41,701 nt of DNA, taken from NCBI GenBank assembly GCA_031277045.1, contig JAISLX010000056.1:1-41701 (forward strand), read 5' to 3'. Within the stretch, counting starts at the first letter, position 1. Each line of letters opens with the position of its first letter. The DNA is from Treponema sp. GTDB taxonomy: Bacteria > Spirochaetota > Spirochaetia > Treponematales > Breznakiellaceae. Shown here piece after piece: positions 33,005-41,200 of the stretch. The position numbers and the translations under genes are program-made. Under the pieces are notes generated by a model. It was not told where the DNA came from. It made no database searches and was given only the letters and a program-made list of their open reading frames with translations.

Positions 33005-34324
33005 ATGAAAACTAAAATCCTGACAACGGGAATACTTGGCATACTGCTGGTATTCAGTTTGATCCTCACCGCCTGCCCCACGGAGGCCGACGATGACCCG
33101 CCAACCACGCCATCAGTGACGCCACCGGCGGAAACCTTTACCAATGTTACCGCCAACTTTCCTCTTGCGGATGGGCTGGACGATCTAACTATCGTCGCCT
33201 GGAAAAGCGACAAAACCGGCGTTATTGCCATTACCCTGAGCGGTTCCGTAAGCCAGGAGGATAACAGCGGTTTTAACAACACTTTTGGAACCGGTAGTCC
33301 GAATAAGCTAGTGGGAAACTACGCTTCTGTGAGTGTTTCCCTGGCAAGCCTTTTGGAGCCGGTAAGCGACCAGGTCATCGCCATCCGGCAGGAGAACGAC
33401 GCGCTCCGTTACTATCAGGGCCTCACCGATGGAGGCGGCCTGCTCGGCTCGGCGCCGCCAACACCTGTTTTCGAGGGCGCGCTGCCGAACATCTATATTC
33501 CCGAGCAGGGTCAGGGTACGCCCGTCAAGTGGAAGGCGTATGACGAAGGCGCGTGGGAGGATACAGAGGATGGGGACTTTTCGTTTCTCGTATCAGACGC
33601 TGCCTCGCCCAAGACCGTCAGGTTTGACATAACAACCTGGTCCGCCAATGAGGAAGACGCAACTAAGACCGGCAACGTGGCAACGATCATCATTGACTAC
33701 AGCGCCGTAACGATTGCGGAAACCTTTACCAATGTTGCCGATGACTTTTCTCTTGCGGATGGGCTGAACGGCAGTCTAACCATTGAGTCCGCCCTAAAAA
33801 GCGACAAAACCGGCATTATTGCCATCACCCTGAATGGTTCCGTAAGCCAGGGGGATAACAGCAATTTTGACGACACTTTTGGAACCGCTGGTCCGAATAA
33901 GCCAGATGGAAACTACGCTTCTGTGAGTGTTTCCCTGGCAAGCCTTTTAGAGCAGGTAAGCGGTGTCATCGCCATCCGGCAGGAGAACGACGCGCTCCGT
34001 TACTATCAGGGCCTCACCGATGGAGGCGGCCTGCTCGGCTCGGCGCCGCCAACACCTGTTTTCGGGGGCGCGCTGCCGAACATCTATATTCCCGCGCAGG
34101 GTCAGGGTACGCCCGTCAAATGGAAGGCGTATGACGAAGGCGCGTGGGAGGATACAGAGGATGGGGACTTTTCGTTTCTCGTATCAGACGTTGCCTCGCC
34201 CAAGACCGTCAGGTTTGATATAACAACCTGGTCCGCCAACGAGGAAGGAGCAGACAAAACCGGCGACGTGGCAACGATCATCATTGACTACAGCGCCGTA
34301 ACGGTGGAAGAAAACGAAGAGTAA
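33005..34324 (+). CDS. Lipoprotein with two near-identical ~196-residue repeats
   Basis: The 439-residue protein begins with a lipoprotein signal sequence (lipobox LTAC, Cys24), then a short Asp/Pro/Thr linker. Two copies of one domain follow (DNA 33131-33718 and 33719-34306, 588-bp period), each opening ETFTNV and closing IIIDYSAVT. Each copy includes ALRYYQGLTDGGGLLGSAPP, IYIP-QGQGTPVKWKAYDEG and TVRFDITTWSANEE. The copies are almost identical in their second halves even at DNA level, so duplication or gene conversion is recent. The beta-rich composition suggests a carbohydrate- or surface-binding fold, which I cannot name. ATG 33005 is selected over the frame start at 32936 because it gives the signal peptide. 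The linked XRE gene may control it. Confidence 0.8.
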   Translation: MKTKILTTGILGILLVFSLILTACPTEADDDPPTTPSVTPPAETFTNVTANFPLADGLDDLTIVAWKSDKTGVIAITLSGSVSQEDNSGFNNTFGTGSPNKLVGNYASVSVSLASLLEPVSDQVIAIRQENDALRYYQGLTDGGGLLGSAPPTPVFEGALPNIYIPEQGQGTPVKWKAYDEGAWEDTEDGDFSFLVSDAASPKTVRFDITTWSANEEDATKTGNVATIIIDYSAVTIAETFTNVADDFSLADGLNGSLTIESALKSDKTGIIAITLNGSVSQGDNSNFDDTFGTAGPNKPDGNYASVSVSLASLLEQVSGVIAIRQENDALRYYQGLTDGGGLLGSAPPTPVFGGALPNIYIPAQGQGTPVKWKAYDEGAWEDTEDGDFSFLVSDVASPKTVRFDITTWSANEEGADKTGDVATIIIDYSAVTVEENEE

Positions 34325-34537
34325 TACGAGCGCCGCAGGGTCCTGACAATCCGGGCGCTCCAGGAATAACCACCGTTCCCGGGGCCTCCGGTTTTCAGTT
34401 CCCTGCCAGAGCCAGCGCATAATTCATGGAAAATTGCAATATGCAGCCGGGATCCCTTCCACATCCGCCAAGCCAAAATATCCCTTCCGAGTTGACCTTC
34501 CGGGCCTTCGTACAATAGAGTAATGCCACATTCGAAT
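34325..34537. other. Intergenic interval between lipoprotein and glycine riboswitch
   Basis: No gene is evident. GAGCGCC (34328-34334) and GGCGCTC (34354-34360) could form a weak terminator after the lipoprotein. TTGACC (34492-34497) and TACAAT (34511-34516) resemble promoter boxes for the riboswitch transcript, but are only 13 bases apart, shorter than the usual 17. Confidence 0.35.
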
Positions 34538-34762
34538 GACGGGTCCGGGAGAGAACAGGCGGGGCATTGTATGTGTGCGGGTCCCTGTCTGTCGCCGAAG
34601 GGGCAAGGGCGGAAAACTCTCAGGCAAATGTACCGGACTCTGACGAAACTCCGAAAAGCTGTGGGTTTGGCGTACAAACGCTGCGGCGCCGAAGAGGCAA
34701 TTTCCCGGCGGCCATTCCGGTTTTCCGGGGAAGAATCTTTCAGGCCGGGACTTGGGCGGATA
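34538..34762 (+). ncRNA. Tandem glycine riboswitch
   Basis: Two consecutive glycine-aptamer signatures are visible. The first has GGGAGAG (34547-34553), GCCGAAGGGGCAA (34593-34605) and AACTCTCAGGCAAA (34615-34628), ending CCGGACTCTGAC. The second starts GACGAAACTCCGAAAAGC (34642-34659), then GCCGAAGAGGCAA (34688-34700) and ATCTTTCAGGCCGGGAC (34735-34751). The short linker between aptamers is typical of the cooperative tandem form. It precedes gcvT by about 145 bases, which hold GC-rich stems (for example GGCTTTCAAGCC near 34820) that probably form the expression platform. Such riboswitches usually turn gcv operons on when glycine is abundant. Confidence 0.88.
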
Positions 34763-34905
34763 TACCGTTGCGCGGGTCCTCAGAAACGGGGCGCGTTCCG
34801 GGATCGGCAGGCTTTCAAGCCGGGCTGTTGAGCAGTCAAAAAAGACGATTCCGGCGGCGTATCTGTCTTTATAGGGCAGGCGTCTTCTTCCTGAAAGAGG
34901 CTGAA

Positions 34906-36012
34906 TTGGAAAAGAAAACTCCCCTGTATCAATGGCACCTGTCCCATGGCGGCAGGCTGGTTCCCTTTGCGGGCTATCTTCTGCCCGTGCAGTATGAGCG
35001 GGGTCTTATCGCCGAACACTGCGCGGTCCGGGAAAAGGCCGGCCTTTTCGACGTATCCCACATGGGGGAATTCGTTCTTCATGGTCCGGGGGCGCTGGCA
35101 GCCCTTCAAGCTATCCTCACCAATGATTTTTCCGGCATGAGCATTGGCCGGGTCAGGTACACGCTGATGTGCGGCAACGGCGGCGGCGTCATTGACGACC
35201 TGGTGGTATGCAGGATGGCGGAAGACCGCTATATGCTGGTGGTAAACGCCGCCAACCGGGACAAGGACGCCGCGTGGATACGGACCTGCCTGGGCAGCCT
35301 GGGCAGCGGCCTGGAAGTCTCGTTTGAAGATATTTCTGATTCCCTTGCCCAGATAGCCCTTCAGGGACCCCGGGCGGAGGCCATACTCGCCCGTCTTTCG
35401 GTAAGTATCCCGGAAAAGTATTACACCCTCATTGAAAACGGCACGGCTGCGGGTATTGCCTGCATCGTTTCACGCACCGGTTATACCGGGGAAGCGGGGT
35501 TTGAGCTTTACTGTTCCCCGGCGGACGCGGAAAAACTGTGGGAGGCGCTTCTTGACGCCGGAAAGGACGAGGGGATCATCCCCTGCGGCCTTGGGGCCAG
35601 GGACACCCTGCGGCTGGAAGCGGCTATGCCTCTGTACGGTCACGAGATGGACGAAACCGTAACGCCCTTCGAGGCGGGCCTGGGCTTTGCCGTCAAAATG
35701 GACAAAGACGACTTTATCGGGAAGAAGGCCCTCCGGGGAAAGGAGACGCCTTCCCGCGTCAGGGCCGGCCTGCGCGTTACCGGCAAGGGCATAGTCCGGG
35801 AGGGGGCGGCTCTTTTTCATCACGGGGAACCGGCGGGAAAGACTACATCCGGGACCTACTGCCCCTATTTGAAACAAGCCCTGGCTATGGCCCTGGTGGA
35901 CGCCGGCTGCGCCGAACCGGGAACCCAGGTAGAGGCGGACGTGCGGGGAAAAATGATCCCCGCGGAAATATGCGCTCTTCCTTTTTACCGCAGACCCATA
36001 CGTTCAATCTGA
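34906..36012 (+). CDS. gcvT: Glycine cleavage system T protein (aminomethyltransferase)
   Basis: The 368-residue protein transfers the methylene carbon of the aminomethyl-lipoyl group on H protein to tetrahydrofolate, releasing ammonia. Family markers are an early [33 protein letters not shown], a central [14 protein letters not shown] and [20 protein letters not shown], and the C-terminal barrel with [19 protein letters not shown]. Length matches the family (about 360-370). I infer a TTG start at 34906: it follows AAGAGG and gives [12 protein letters not shown], the usual start; no ATG is suitable, and the upstream frame is riboswitch RNA. It is the first gene of the gcv operon. Confidence 0.95.
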   Translation: MEKKTPLYQWHLSHGGRLVPFAGYLLPVQYERGLIAEHCAVREKAGLFDVSHMGEFVLHGPGALAALQAILTNDFSGMSIGRVRYTLMCGNGGGVIDDLVVCRMAEDRYMLVVNAANRDKDAAWIRTCLGSLGSGLEVSFEDISDSLAQIALQGPRAEAILARLSVSIPEKYYTLIENGTAAGIACIVSRTGYTGEAGFELYCSPADAEKLWEALLDAGKDEGIIPCGLGARDTLRLEAAMPLYGHEMDETVTPFEAGLGFAVKMDKDDFIGKKALRGKETPSRVRAGLRVTGKGIVREGAALFHHGEPAGKTTSGTYCPYLKQALAMALVDAGCAEPGTQVEADVRGKMIPAEICALPFYRRPIRSI

Positions 36013-36061
36013 ATTAACCTGTGGTGAGACGAATCAAATAAGAATACATGGAGGAATCAAC

Positions 36062-36439
36062 ATGAATTTACCGGAAAACTTGATGTATACCACATCCCAT
36101 GAATGGGTACGGATACTGGAGGGAGGCCTCATCGAAATCGGCCTCACTGATTTTGCCCAGCAGGAATTGGGAGATATTGTGTTTGTCGGCCTGCCTGAAC
36201 CGGGGGGCGCCCTGACTGCCGGCGCTTCTTTCGCGGATGTCGAATCGGTAAAGGCGGTTTCGGAAGTCTACAGCCCGCTTACCGGGACGGTAAAAGAAGT
36301 CAACGAAGCGGTTGCCGCTTCTCCCGAACTCATCAATGAATCGCCCTACGAAGCCTGGCTCATCCGCGCCGAGGGGGAGATACCTTCGGGGGAACTCCTT
36401 ACCGCGGCGGAATACACGGCCCAGCTTCCCCAGGCGTAA
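36062..36439 (+). CDS. gcvH: Glycine cleavage system H protein (lipoyl carrier)
   Basis: The 125-residue protein shuttles the aminomethyl group between P and T proteins on a lipoyl arm. The lipoylated residue is Lys64 in [14 protein letters not shown]. The opening [10 protein letters not shown] and the [20 protein letters not shown] segment are diagnostic. GGAGG 7 bases upstream fixes the start. It lies 49 bases after gcvT and 17 bases before gcvPA. A lipoate ligase or LipA/LipB must act on it from elsewhere. Confidence 0.97.
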   Translation: MNLPENLMYTTSHEWVRILEGGLIEIGLTDFAQQELGDIVFVGLPEPGGALTAGASFADVESVKAVSEVYSPLTGTVKEVNEAVAASPELINESPYEAWLIRAEGEIPSGELLTAAEYTAQLPQA

Positions 36440-36456
36440 GGTCAGGGACGGCGATT

Positions 36457-37773
36457 ATGGGTTCCTACATCCCGAATACCAAAGCCGGCCAAAAGGCCAT
36501 GCTTGATGCCATTGGCAGAACATCCATTGATGAACTGTTCGCGGCTATTCCCAGAGAGGTTCTGGTTAAAGAACTGCGTCTTCCCTCCGGTATGTCCGAA
36601 CTGGAGACGGAGCGGAAAATACGCGCCCTGGCGGGGGAAAACAGGGTTTTCCCGGTATGTTTCCGGGGCGCCGGCGCGTACCGCCACTATATCCCCGCGG
36701 CGGTTAAACGCATCGCCGCCAACGAGAGTTTCATTACCGCCTACACGCCGTACCAGGCGGAAATCAGCCAGGGCATACTTCAATCTATATTTGAATACCA
36801 GAGCATGATCTGTGAACTCACCGGCATGGATGTTTCCAACGCCTCAGTCTACGATGGGGCAAGCGCTGCGGCGGAAGCGGTGAATATGTGCCGGGACCGC
36901 GGCGGAAAGGGCGTGTATGTCTCCGCCGCCGCCCATCCCCAGGTCATTGAAACCATTAAAACCTACTGCCGCGGCTATGGCGTTCCCGTAACCCTTGTTC
37001 CCTTTGGCGAAGACGGTAAAACCGATCTTGCCGCCCTGGAGCAGGCCCTGGCCGGAGCCGGCAAAGCCGCGTGTTTCTACCTTCAAACCCCCAACTTCTT
37101 CGGCCTCATCGAGGACGCCCCCAAAAGCGCGGAAATCGTACACGCCGCGGGCGCCCTGTTCATAGCGGGGGTAAACCCCATGTCCCTGGGAATACTGGAA
37201 AGCCCCGGCTCGTGCGGCGCGGACATTGCGGTGGGCGAAGGCCAGCCCCTGGGCCTACCCCTGGCCTTTGGCGGCCCCTACCTGGGCTTTATGGCCTGCA
37301 AGAGCGCCCTTATGCGTAGGCTCCCCGGCAGAATCGTGGGGGAAACCACCGACTCCAGGGGGGAACGGGCCTTTGTGCTGACCCTCCAGGCCAGGGAACA
37401 GCATATACGGCGAGAAAAAGCCTCCAGCAACCTGTGTTCCAACGAGGCCCACTGCGCCCTTACCGCGGCGGTATACCTTTCGGTGATGGGAGAAGCGGGA
37501 TTCGCCGAAGCGTCTGGACAATGCCATGCCAAGGCGGTCTACGCGGCGCGGCGGCTTTCTTCCCTCCCCGGCTTTTCCCTGGTCTACGACGGCGAGTTCT
37601 TCAACGAATTCGTTACCCGCTGTCCCGCCCCGGACAAGACGCTCCGCCTTCTTGAAGAACACGGCATCCTCGGCGGCTATCCCCTGCCGGGAAACCGCAT
37701 CCTCTGGTGCGTCACTGAAATGAACGCCAAAGAGGAAATCGACGAACTCATTAACGTGATACGCGGGATGTGA
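36457..37773 (+). CDS. gcvPA: Glycine dehydrogenase (decarboxylating) subunit 1
   Basis: The 438-residue N-terminal half of P protein works with subunit 2 to decarboxylate glycine with pyridoxal phosphate. The opening YIPNTKAGQKAMLDAIG is characteristic, with a RGAGAYRHYIPAAVKRI segment, YTPYQAEISQGILQSIFEYQ, ICELTGMDVSNASVYDGASA, and REKASSNLCSNEA. Gene length is normal. It follows gcvH directly and precedes gcvPB after 81 bases that contain a fragment of the repeat seen around rubrerythrin (AACCAACCGGATTTTTGGAA). The split P protein (PA and PB) is usual in spirochaetes, clostridia and archaea. Confidence 0.96.
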   Translation: MGSYIPNTKAGQKAMLDAIGRTSIDELFAAIPREVLVKELRLPSGMSELETERKIRALAGENRVFPVCFRGAGAYRHYIPAAVKRIAANESFITAYTPYQAEISQGILQSIFEYQSMICELTGMDVSNASVYDGASAAAEAVNMCRDRGGKGVYVSAAAHPQVIETIKTYCRGYGVPVTLVPFGEDGKTDLAALEQALAGAGKAACFYLQTPNFFGLIEDAPKSAEIVHAAGALFIAGVNPMSLGILESPGSCGADIAVGEGQPLGLPLAFGGPYLGFMACKSALMRRLPGRIVGETTDSRGERAFVLTLQAREQHIRREKASSNLCSNEAHCALTAAVYLSVMGEAGFAEASGQCHAKAVYAARRLSSLPGFSLVYDGEFFNEFVTRCPAPDKTLRLLEEHGILGGYPLPGNRILWCVTEMNAKEEIDELINVIRGM

Positions 37774-37854
37774 AGATCGGTATGCCCGCCGCAAAACCAA
37801 CCGGATTTTTGGAAAAGCTCTACCTGAAAAAGCTCTACATTCAAGGAGATTTTT

Positions 37855-39297
37855 ATGAAGCTGATTTTTGAAAAAAGCAGGGAAGGCGTAGGCTGCGCCA
37901 TCCTTCCCCCCTGCGACGTACCCGCCGCTCCCCTGCCCGCGCAAATGGCGCGGAAAAAACCCGCCCGCCTTCCCTGCCTGGACGAAAACCGGCTATCCCG
38001 GCACTACAGCGCCCTTGCCAAGCGGGTCTTTGGAGTAAACGACGGGTTTTACCCCCTGGGGTCCTGCACCATGAAGTACAACCCCAAGTTACATGAAGAA
38101 CTGGCCGGGCTTCCGGGCTTTACGGACATACATCCCTTACAACCGGAACATACCGTGCGGGGCTGCCTCAAAGTTCTGGACATAGCCGCCCGGTATCTCC
38201 GGGAGATAACCGGCATGGACGCCGTGAATTTCCAGCCCGCCGCGGGCGCCCACGGGGAACTCACGGGCCTGCTCCTCATCAAGGCCAGCCACGAAAGCCG
38301 GGGCGATACGGCGCGGAAGAAGATCATCGTCCCTGACAGCGCCCACGGCACCAATCCCGCCAGCGCGGTCATGGCGGGCTTTTCGGTGGTGAATATCGCC
38401 TCAGGCCCTGACGGCTGTATTGACCTTGCGGCCCTAAAAGCGGCGGCGGGTCCTGATACCGCAGGCCTCATGCTCACCAACCCGAACACTCTGGGCCTCT
38501 TCGATCCGAACATCCTGGAAATAACCCGCATCGTTCACGAGGCAGGGGGACTCAACTACTATGACGGCGCGAACCTCAACGCCATCGCGGGCATAGCGCG
38601 TCCCGGCGATATGGGCTTCGATGTGGTTCACCTGAATCTCCACAAAACGTTCTCCACGCCTCACGGCGGCGGCGGGCCGGGATCCGGCGCAGTGGGCTGT
38701 AAAAAGGCCCTGGCCCCCTTCCTGCCGGTCCCTGGGGATGTCATGGATTCCGGCGCCGGGGAACACCCGCACAGCATAGGCCGCGTGCGGGCCTTTGGGG
38801 GCAGCTTCCTGGTGGCGGTGCGGGCTGCCGCCTACCTCCTTACCCTGGGCAGGGAGAACATTCCCGAAGCCGCCGGAAACGCGGTGCTCAACGCCAATTA
38901 CATGATGGAGCGGTTGAAGGCAAAACTGCCCCCCGCGTACCCCGGCCCCTGTATGCACGAGTTTGTGGTATCCCTGGAGAAGCTCAAAGCCGCCCGCGGC
39001 GTTTCCGCCCTGGACTTTGCCAAAGCCTTGCAGGATCAGAAGTCCTGCCCCATGCACCCGCCGACGATCTACTTCCCCCTCATTGTTCACGAAGCGCTTA
39101 TGATAGAACCAACGGAAACCGAGTCCCGGGAAACCATTGACGAAGCGGCGGACGCCTTTCTCGCGGTGTACGATCAGGCCCTGGCGGACAGCGAAAGCCT
39201 CCACGCCGCGCCGCGCACTGCCGCCATAGGCAGGCCGGACGAAGTAAAGGCCGCCCGGCAGCCGGTTGTACGCTGGGGAAACTCACGCGGTGATTAG
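37855..39297 (+). CDS. gcvPB: Glycine dehydrogenase (decarboxylating) subunit 2
   Basis: The 480-residue subunit carries the pyridoxal phosphate. The Schiff-base Lys is Lys264 in NLHKTFSTPHGGGGPG. Other markers are FYPLGSCTMKYNPKLHEELA, HPLQPEHTVRG, NFQPAAGAHGELTGLLLIKA and DSAHGTNPASAVMAGFSVV. AAGGAG upstream of the ATG fixes the start. It is the last gene of the operon; no lpd (L protein) follows, so lipoamide dehydrogenase must come from another locus. A GC-rich stem (AAAGGCCGG with CCGGCTTT, about 39314-39340) may end transcription, though without a T-run. Nothing coding is seen between 39298 and 39447. Confidence 0.96.
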   Translation: MKLIFEKSREGVGCAILPPCDVPAAPLPAQMARKKPARLPCLDENRLSRHYSALAKRVFGVNDGFYPLGSCTMKYNPKLHEELAGLPGFTDIHPLQPEHTVRGCLKVLDIAARYLREITGMDAVNFQPAAGAHGELTGLLLIKASHESRGDTARKKIIVPDSAHGTNPASAVMAGFSVVNIASGPDGCIDLAALKAAAGPDTAGLMLTNPNTLGLFDPNILEITRIVHEAGGLNYYDGANLNAIAGIARPGDMGFDVVHLNLHKTFSTPHGGGGPGSGAVGCKKALAPFLPVPGDVMDSGAGEHPHSIGRVRAFGGSFLVAVRAAAYLLTLGRENIPEAAGNAVLNANYMMERLKAKLPPAYPGPCMHEFVVSLEKLKAARGVSALDFAKALQDQKSCPMHPPTIYFPLIVHEALMIEPTETESRETIDEAADAFLAVYDQALADSESLHAAPRTAAIGRPDEVKAARQPVVRWGNSRGD

Positions 39298-39447
39298 CGG
39301 GAAGCCGCCAGATTAAAGGCCGGCGGGCCGGCCCGGCTTTCCTGCGCTAAATGAAGATACCCAGGAGCAGGCCGGGATATGTACCCAACCTTCCAATCAC
39401 GCTTCCGTGTCTTGCTTATAGCTTACAGACATCTAACAACATAGCAT

Positions 39448-40248
39448 TTAGTTTATTCCAAGATGTAATATTACAGCCCGTTTTTTATTATCAACAACCC
39501 GCATCGCTATTCGCGTGTAAAGCCCCAGCTTTTTTGAAAGCAGTTTTCTTGCATCGGTGAAAAACACACGCTCTTCTATCAAAACGGCGCCGGTCTTACG
39601 GGCAAAATCAATACCATCATTGACGTAGAAGCTCATAAGCGCATTGGTGTTCCCCGTTTTCTTTACATACTTATTCGCATATTGTATGCCTGTCTCGTTA
39701 GCAGCGTCAAATATCAATTCAGCGTCGTTAAGATTGGCCCGTATGTTTGTTATAAACTGCATGACCTTATCTTCCGTAAAATACTGAAAAACACCGGATG
39801 CAATGAGCAACGAAGGGAAAGACGTATCGATTTTATGTATCCACAGGGTATCAAATATATCGCCGCCTATCAATATTTCGTTTTCGTGTTCCCCCAGTAT
39901 TGAACGCCGAATATCAATTACTTCAGGTAAATCCACCTCATAAAACAAAGCGCTTTGATTGTTGAGGCGAAAATATGCGGTCTCAAGCCCGGCGCCAAGA
40001 TACACAATAGTGCACTTTGGGTTTTTTGAAATAAAAGCTTTTACCATATTGTCCAGATTGTAATATCTGGCAACGGAAGCCATAAAAGAATATTCGGATG
40101 ATTTTTTTTGTATGCTATCGCCCGGAATATATTGTTCCAGTGCGAGTGATTTTTCATCATAAAAATATTCAGGGAATTTTTTTGAGGCAAAAACACGGGC
40201 AGCCAGGGGGATAAACAGCGTATTTGAGACGCCTTGTAAACTTTCCAC
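39448..40248 (-). CDS. PPM1/LCMT-family SAM-dependent methyltransferase
   Basis: The 266-residue protein has the leucine carboxyl methyltransferase/TcmP-like layout: a helical N-terminus, then the SAM-binding glycine-rich strand TIVYLGAGLETAYFRL (about 80-95), the acidic strand YEVDLPEVIDIRR, and a motif III-like LLIASGVFQYFTEDKVMQF. Relatives methylate carboxyl or hydroxyl groups, some in polyketide synthesis; the substrate here is unknown. The gene is AT-rich relative to its GC-rich neighbours, which suggests transfer. The start is GTG 40248 after AAGGAAGGA. A minus-strand promoter with TTGACA (40316-40311) and TATTCT (40292-40287), spacing 18, precedes it. Confidence 0.85.
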   Translation of the reverse strand: MESLQGVSNTLFIPLAARVFASKKFPEYFYDEKSLALEQYIPGDSIQKKSSEYSFMASVARYYNLDNMVKAFISKNPKCTIVYLGAGLETAYFRLNNQSALFYEVDLPEVIDIRRSILGEHENEILIGGDIFDTLWIHKIDTSFPSLLIASGVFQYFTEDKVMQFITNIRANLNDAELIFDAANETGIQYANKYVKKTGNTNALMSFYVNDGIDFARKTGAVLIEERVFFTDARKLLSKKLGLYTRIAMRVVDNKKRAVILHLGIN

Positions 40249-40286
40249 GATAGTCCTTCCTTGGGGTATACAATTCTTCTTTTGTT

Positions 40287-40316
40287 AGAATAGCATAACA
40301 TATAGCATGTTGTCAA
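40287..40316 (-). promoter_or_regulatory. Promoter of the methyltransferase gene
   Basis: On the minus strand, a perfect TTGACA (complement of 40311-40316) and TATTCT (complement of 40287-40292) are separated by 18 bases and lie about 40 bases ahead of the start codon. Confidence 0.6.
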
Positions 40317-40392
40317 GCGGCCAAAAATTGCCAGGCAGCAGCACTTACGCACCGGGACTTAAAAAACATCATGTAAATCTATTGAAGAATTT

Positions 40393-40524
40393 TTAACCAC
40401 GAAGATGCGGAAGGCGCACAAAGGAAAGAAGAATTGGCGCTTGATGTATCCTTGGTGGTTAAATTCCGTATCCGGGCGCGGCGCCGGCCACGGGGTTGAC
40501 GCGCTCAATTTGAGCGGTTTCAGC
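40393..40524. repeat. Repeat blocks A1 and B1 downstream of the toxin-antitoxin pair
   Basis: Block A1 (40423-40467, GGCGCTTGATGTATCC core, ending GTGGTTAAATTCC) and block B1 (40493-40524, GGGTTGACGCGCT...GAGCGGTTT) recur at 41090-41192 in the order B2 then A2. TTAACCACGAAG at 40393 is the inverted counterpart of the A-block end. B1 lies inside the 3' end of the antitoxin gene. Confidence 0.7.
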
Positions 40525-40665
40525 GGCTTCTCCGGCCGGTTCCGGCTCCCGGACGAGGCACATTTCGTCATATTCCCGCATCCGGGCTTCGGAAATACCC
40601 CCAACTTCAAAGTTTGCAACCGCGTCCTGGTGTATTACTTCAAAAATTTCGCTCTTGTATCTCAC
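40459..40665 (-). CDS. Antitoxin of a RelE-type pair, C-terminus formed by a repeat
   Basis: The 68-residue protein begins at GTG 40665 after GGAGG. The first 45 residues (MRYKSEIFEVIHQDAVANFE, then VGGISEARMREYDEMCLV) match antitoxins of the COG2944-like family that pair with COG4737 RelE-like toxins. The last 20 or so residues (from AETAQIERVNP on) are encoded by dispersed repeat DNA (block B1), so the DNA-binding part normally expected may be lost or replaced. It follows the toxin by 10 bases, toxin first, as in HigBA-type order. Whether it still neutralises the toxin cannot be judged. Confidence 0.75.
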   Translation of the reverse strand: MRYKSEIFEVIHQDAVANFEVGGISEARMREYDEMCLVREPEPAGEAAETAQIERVNPVAGAAPGYGI

Positions 40666-40675
40666 TTTTGGCCTC

Positions 40676-41044
40676 CTAAAGAACCTCTATTAAGGTTCCC
40701 TTTGATATACGGGCTGAAATTTCCACATCAGTCAATGAAAAATCATCCTTGGCGTCCCTTTTAAATCCTCGTTCTTCTGCCTGGTTAATGTTTGCCCTTA
40801 CTGACTTCTCAAATCCGTAAACAAAAAAAGTACGAAACTGACTCTTAAAGAATACGATCACCCGATAACCGCCTGATTTACCTTCGCCGGAACGAGCCAC
40901 CCGCACCTTGTACACGCCCCCGCCGAGACCGGCCTCCGCCTGCCCTGCCTCAAGCACATCATTGACGATAGCCTTGAGTTCACTGTCCTCTATGCCTTCC
41001 TTCCGGGCAAATCTGGTGAACCACGTATTCTTGAAGATCCTCAC
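40676..41044 (-). CDS. RelE/HigB-like toxin (COG4737 family)
   Basis: The 122-residue protein opens RIFKNTWFTRFARKEGIEDS and contains GLGGGVYKVRVARSGEGKSG, GYRVIVFFKSQFRTFFVYGF and EKSVRANINQAEE, the ordered signature of the COG4737 branch of RelE/ParE-like toxins. Relatives cleave mRNA or otherwise stop translation. A typical C-terminal tail (LTDVEISARISKGTLIEVL) is intact, so the toxin looks full-length. The start is ATG 41044. The antitoxin gene follows 10 bases on. Repeat blocks lie on both sides, and the pair lies where a V-ATPase gene would be expected next. Confidence 0.85.
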   Translation of the reverse strand: MRIFKNTWFTRFARKEGIEDSELKAIVNDVLEAGQAEAGLGGGVYKVRVARSGEGKSGGYRVIVFFKSQFRTFFVYGFEKSVRANINQAEERGFKRDAKDDFSLTDVEISARISKGTLIEVL

Positions 41045-41089
41045 CTATAAATGATAACCAAAAACCGGGCGGATTACAAGCCGGGCGCA

Positions 41090-41192
41090 GGGTTGACGCG
41101 CTTTGATTTGAGCGGTTTGAGCAAATAAGTCGAAAAAGGAAAGAAAAATCGGCGCTTGATGTATCCTTTGTGCGCCTTCGTGGTTAAATTCC
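41090..41192. repeat. Repeat blocks B2 and A2 between toxin and V-ATPase genes
   Basis: Block B2 (41090-41122) and block A2 (41138-41192) match B1 and A1 in the same strand but in swapped order. A2 ends with GTGCGCCTTCGTGGTTAA, whose complement occurs (with a 7-base insert) at 40393-40424. No gene is seen in 41045-41200. Confidence 0.7.
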
Positions 41193-41200
41193 ATCAAACC

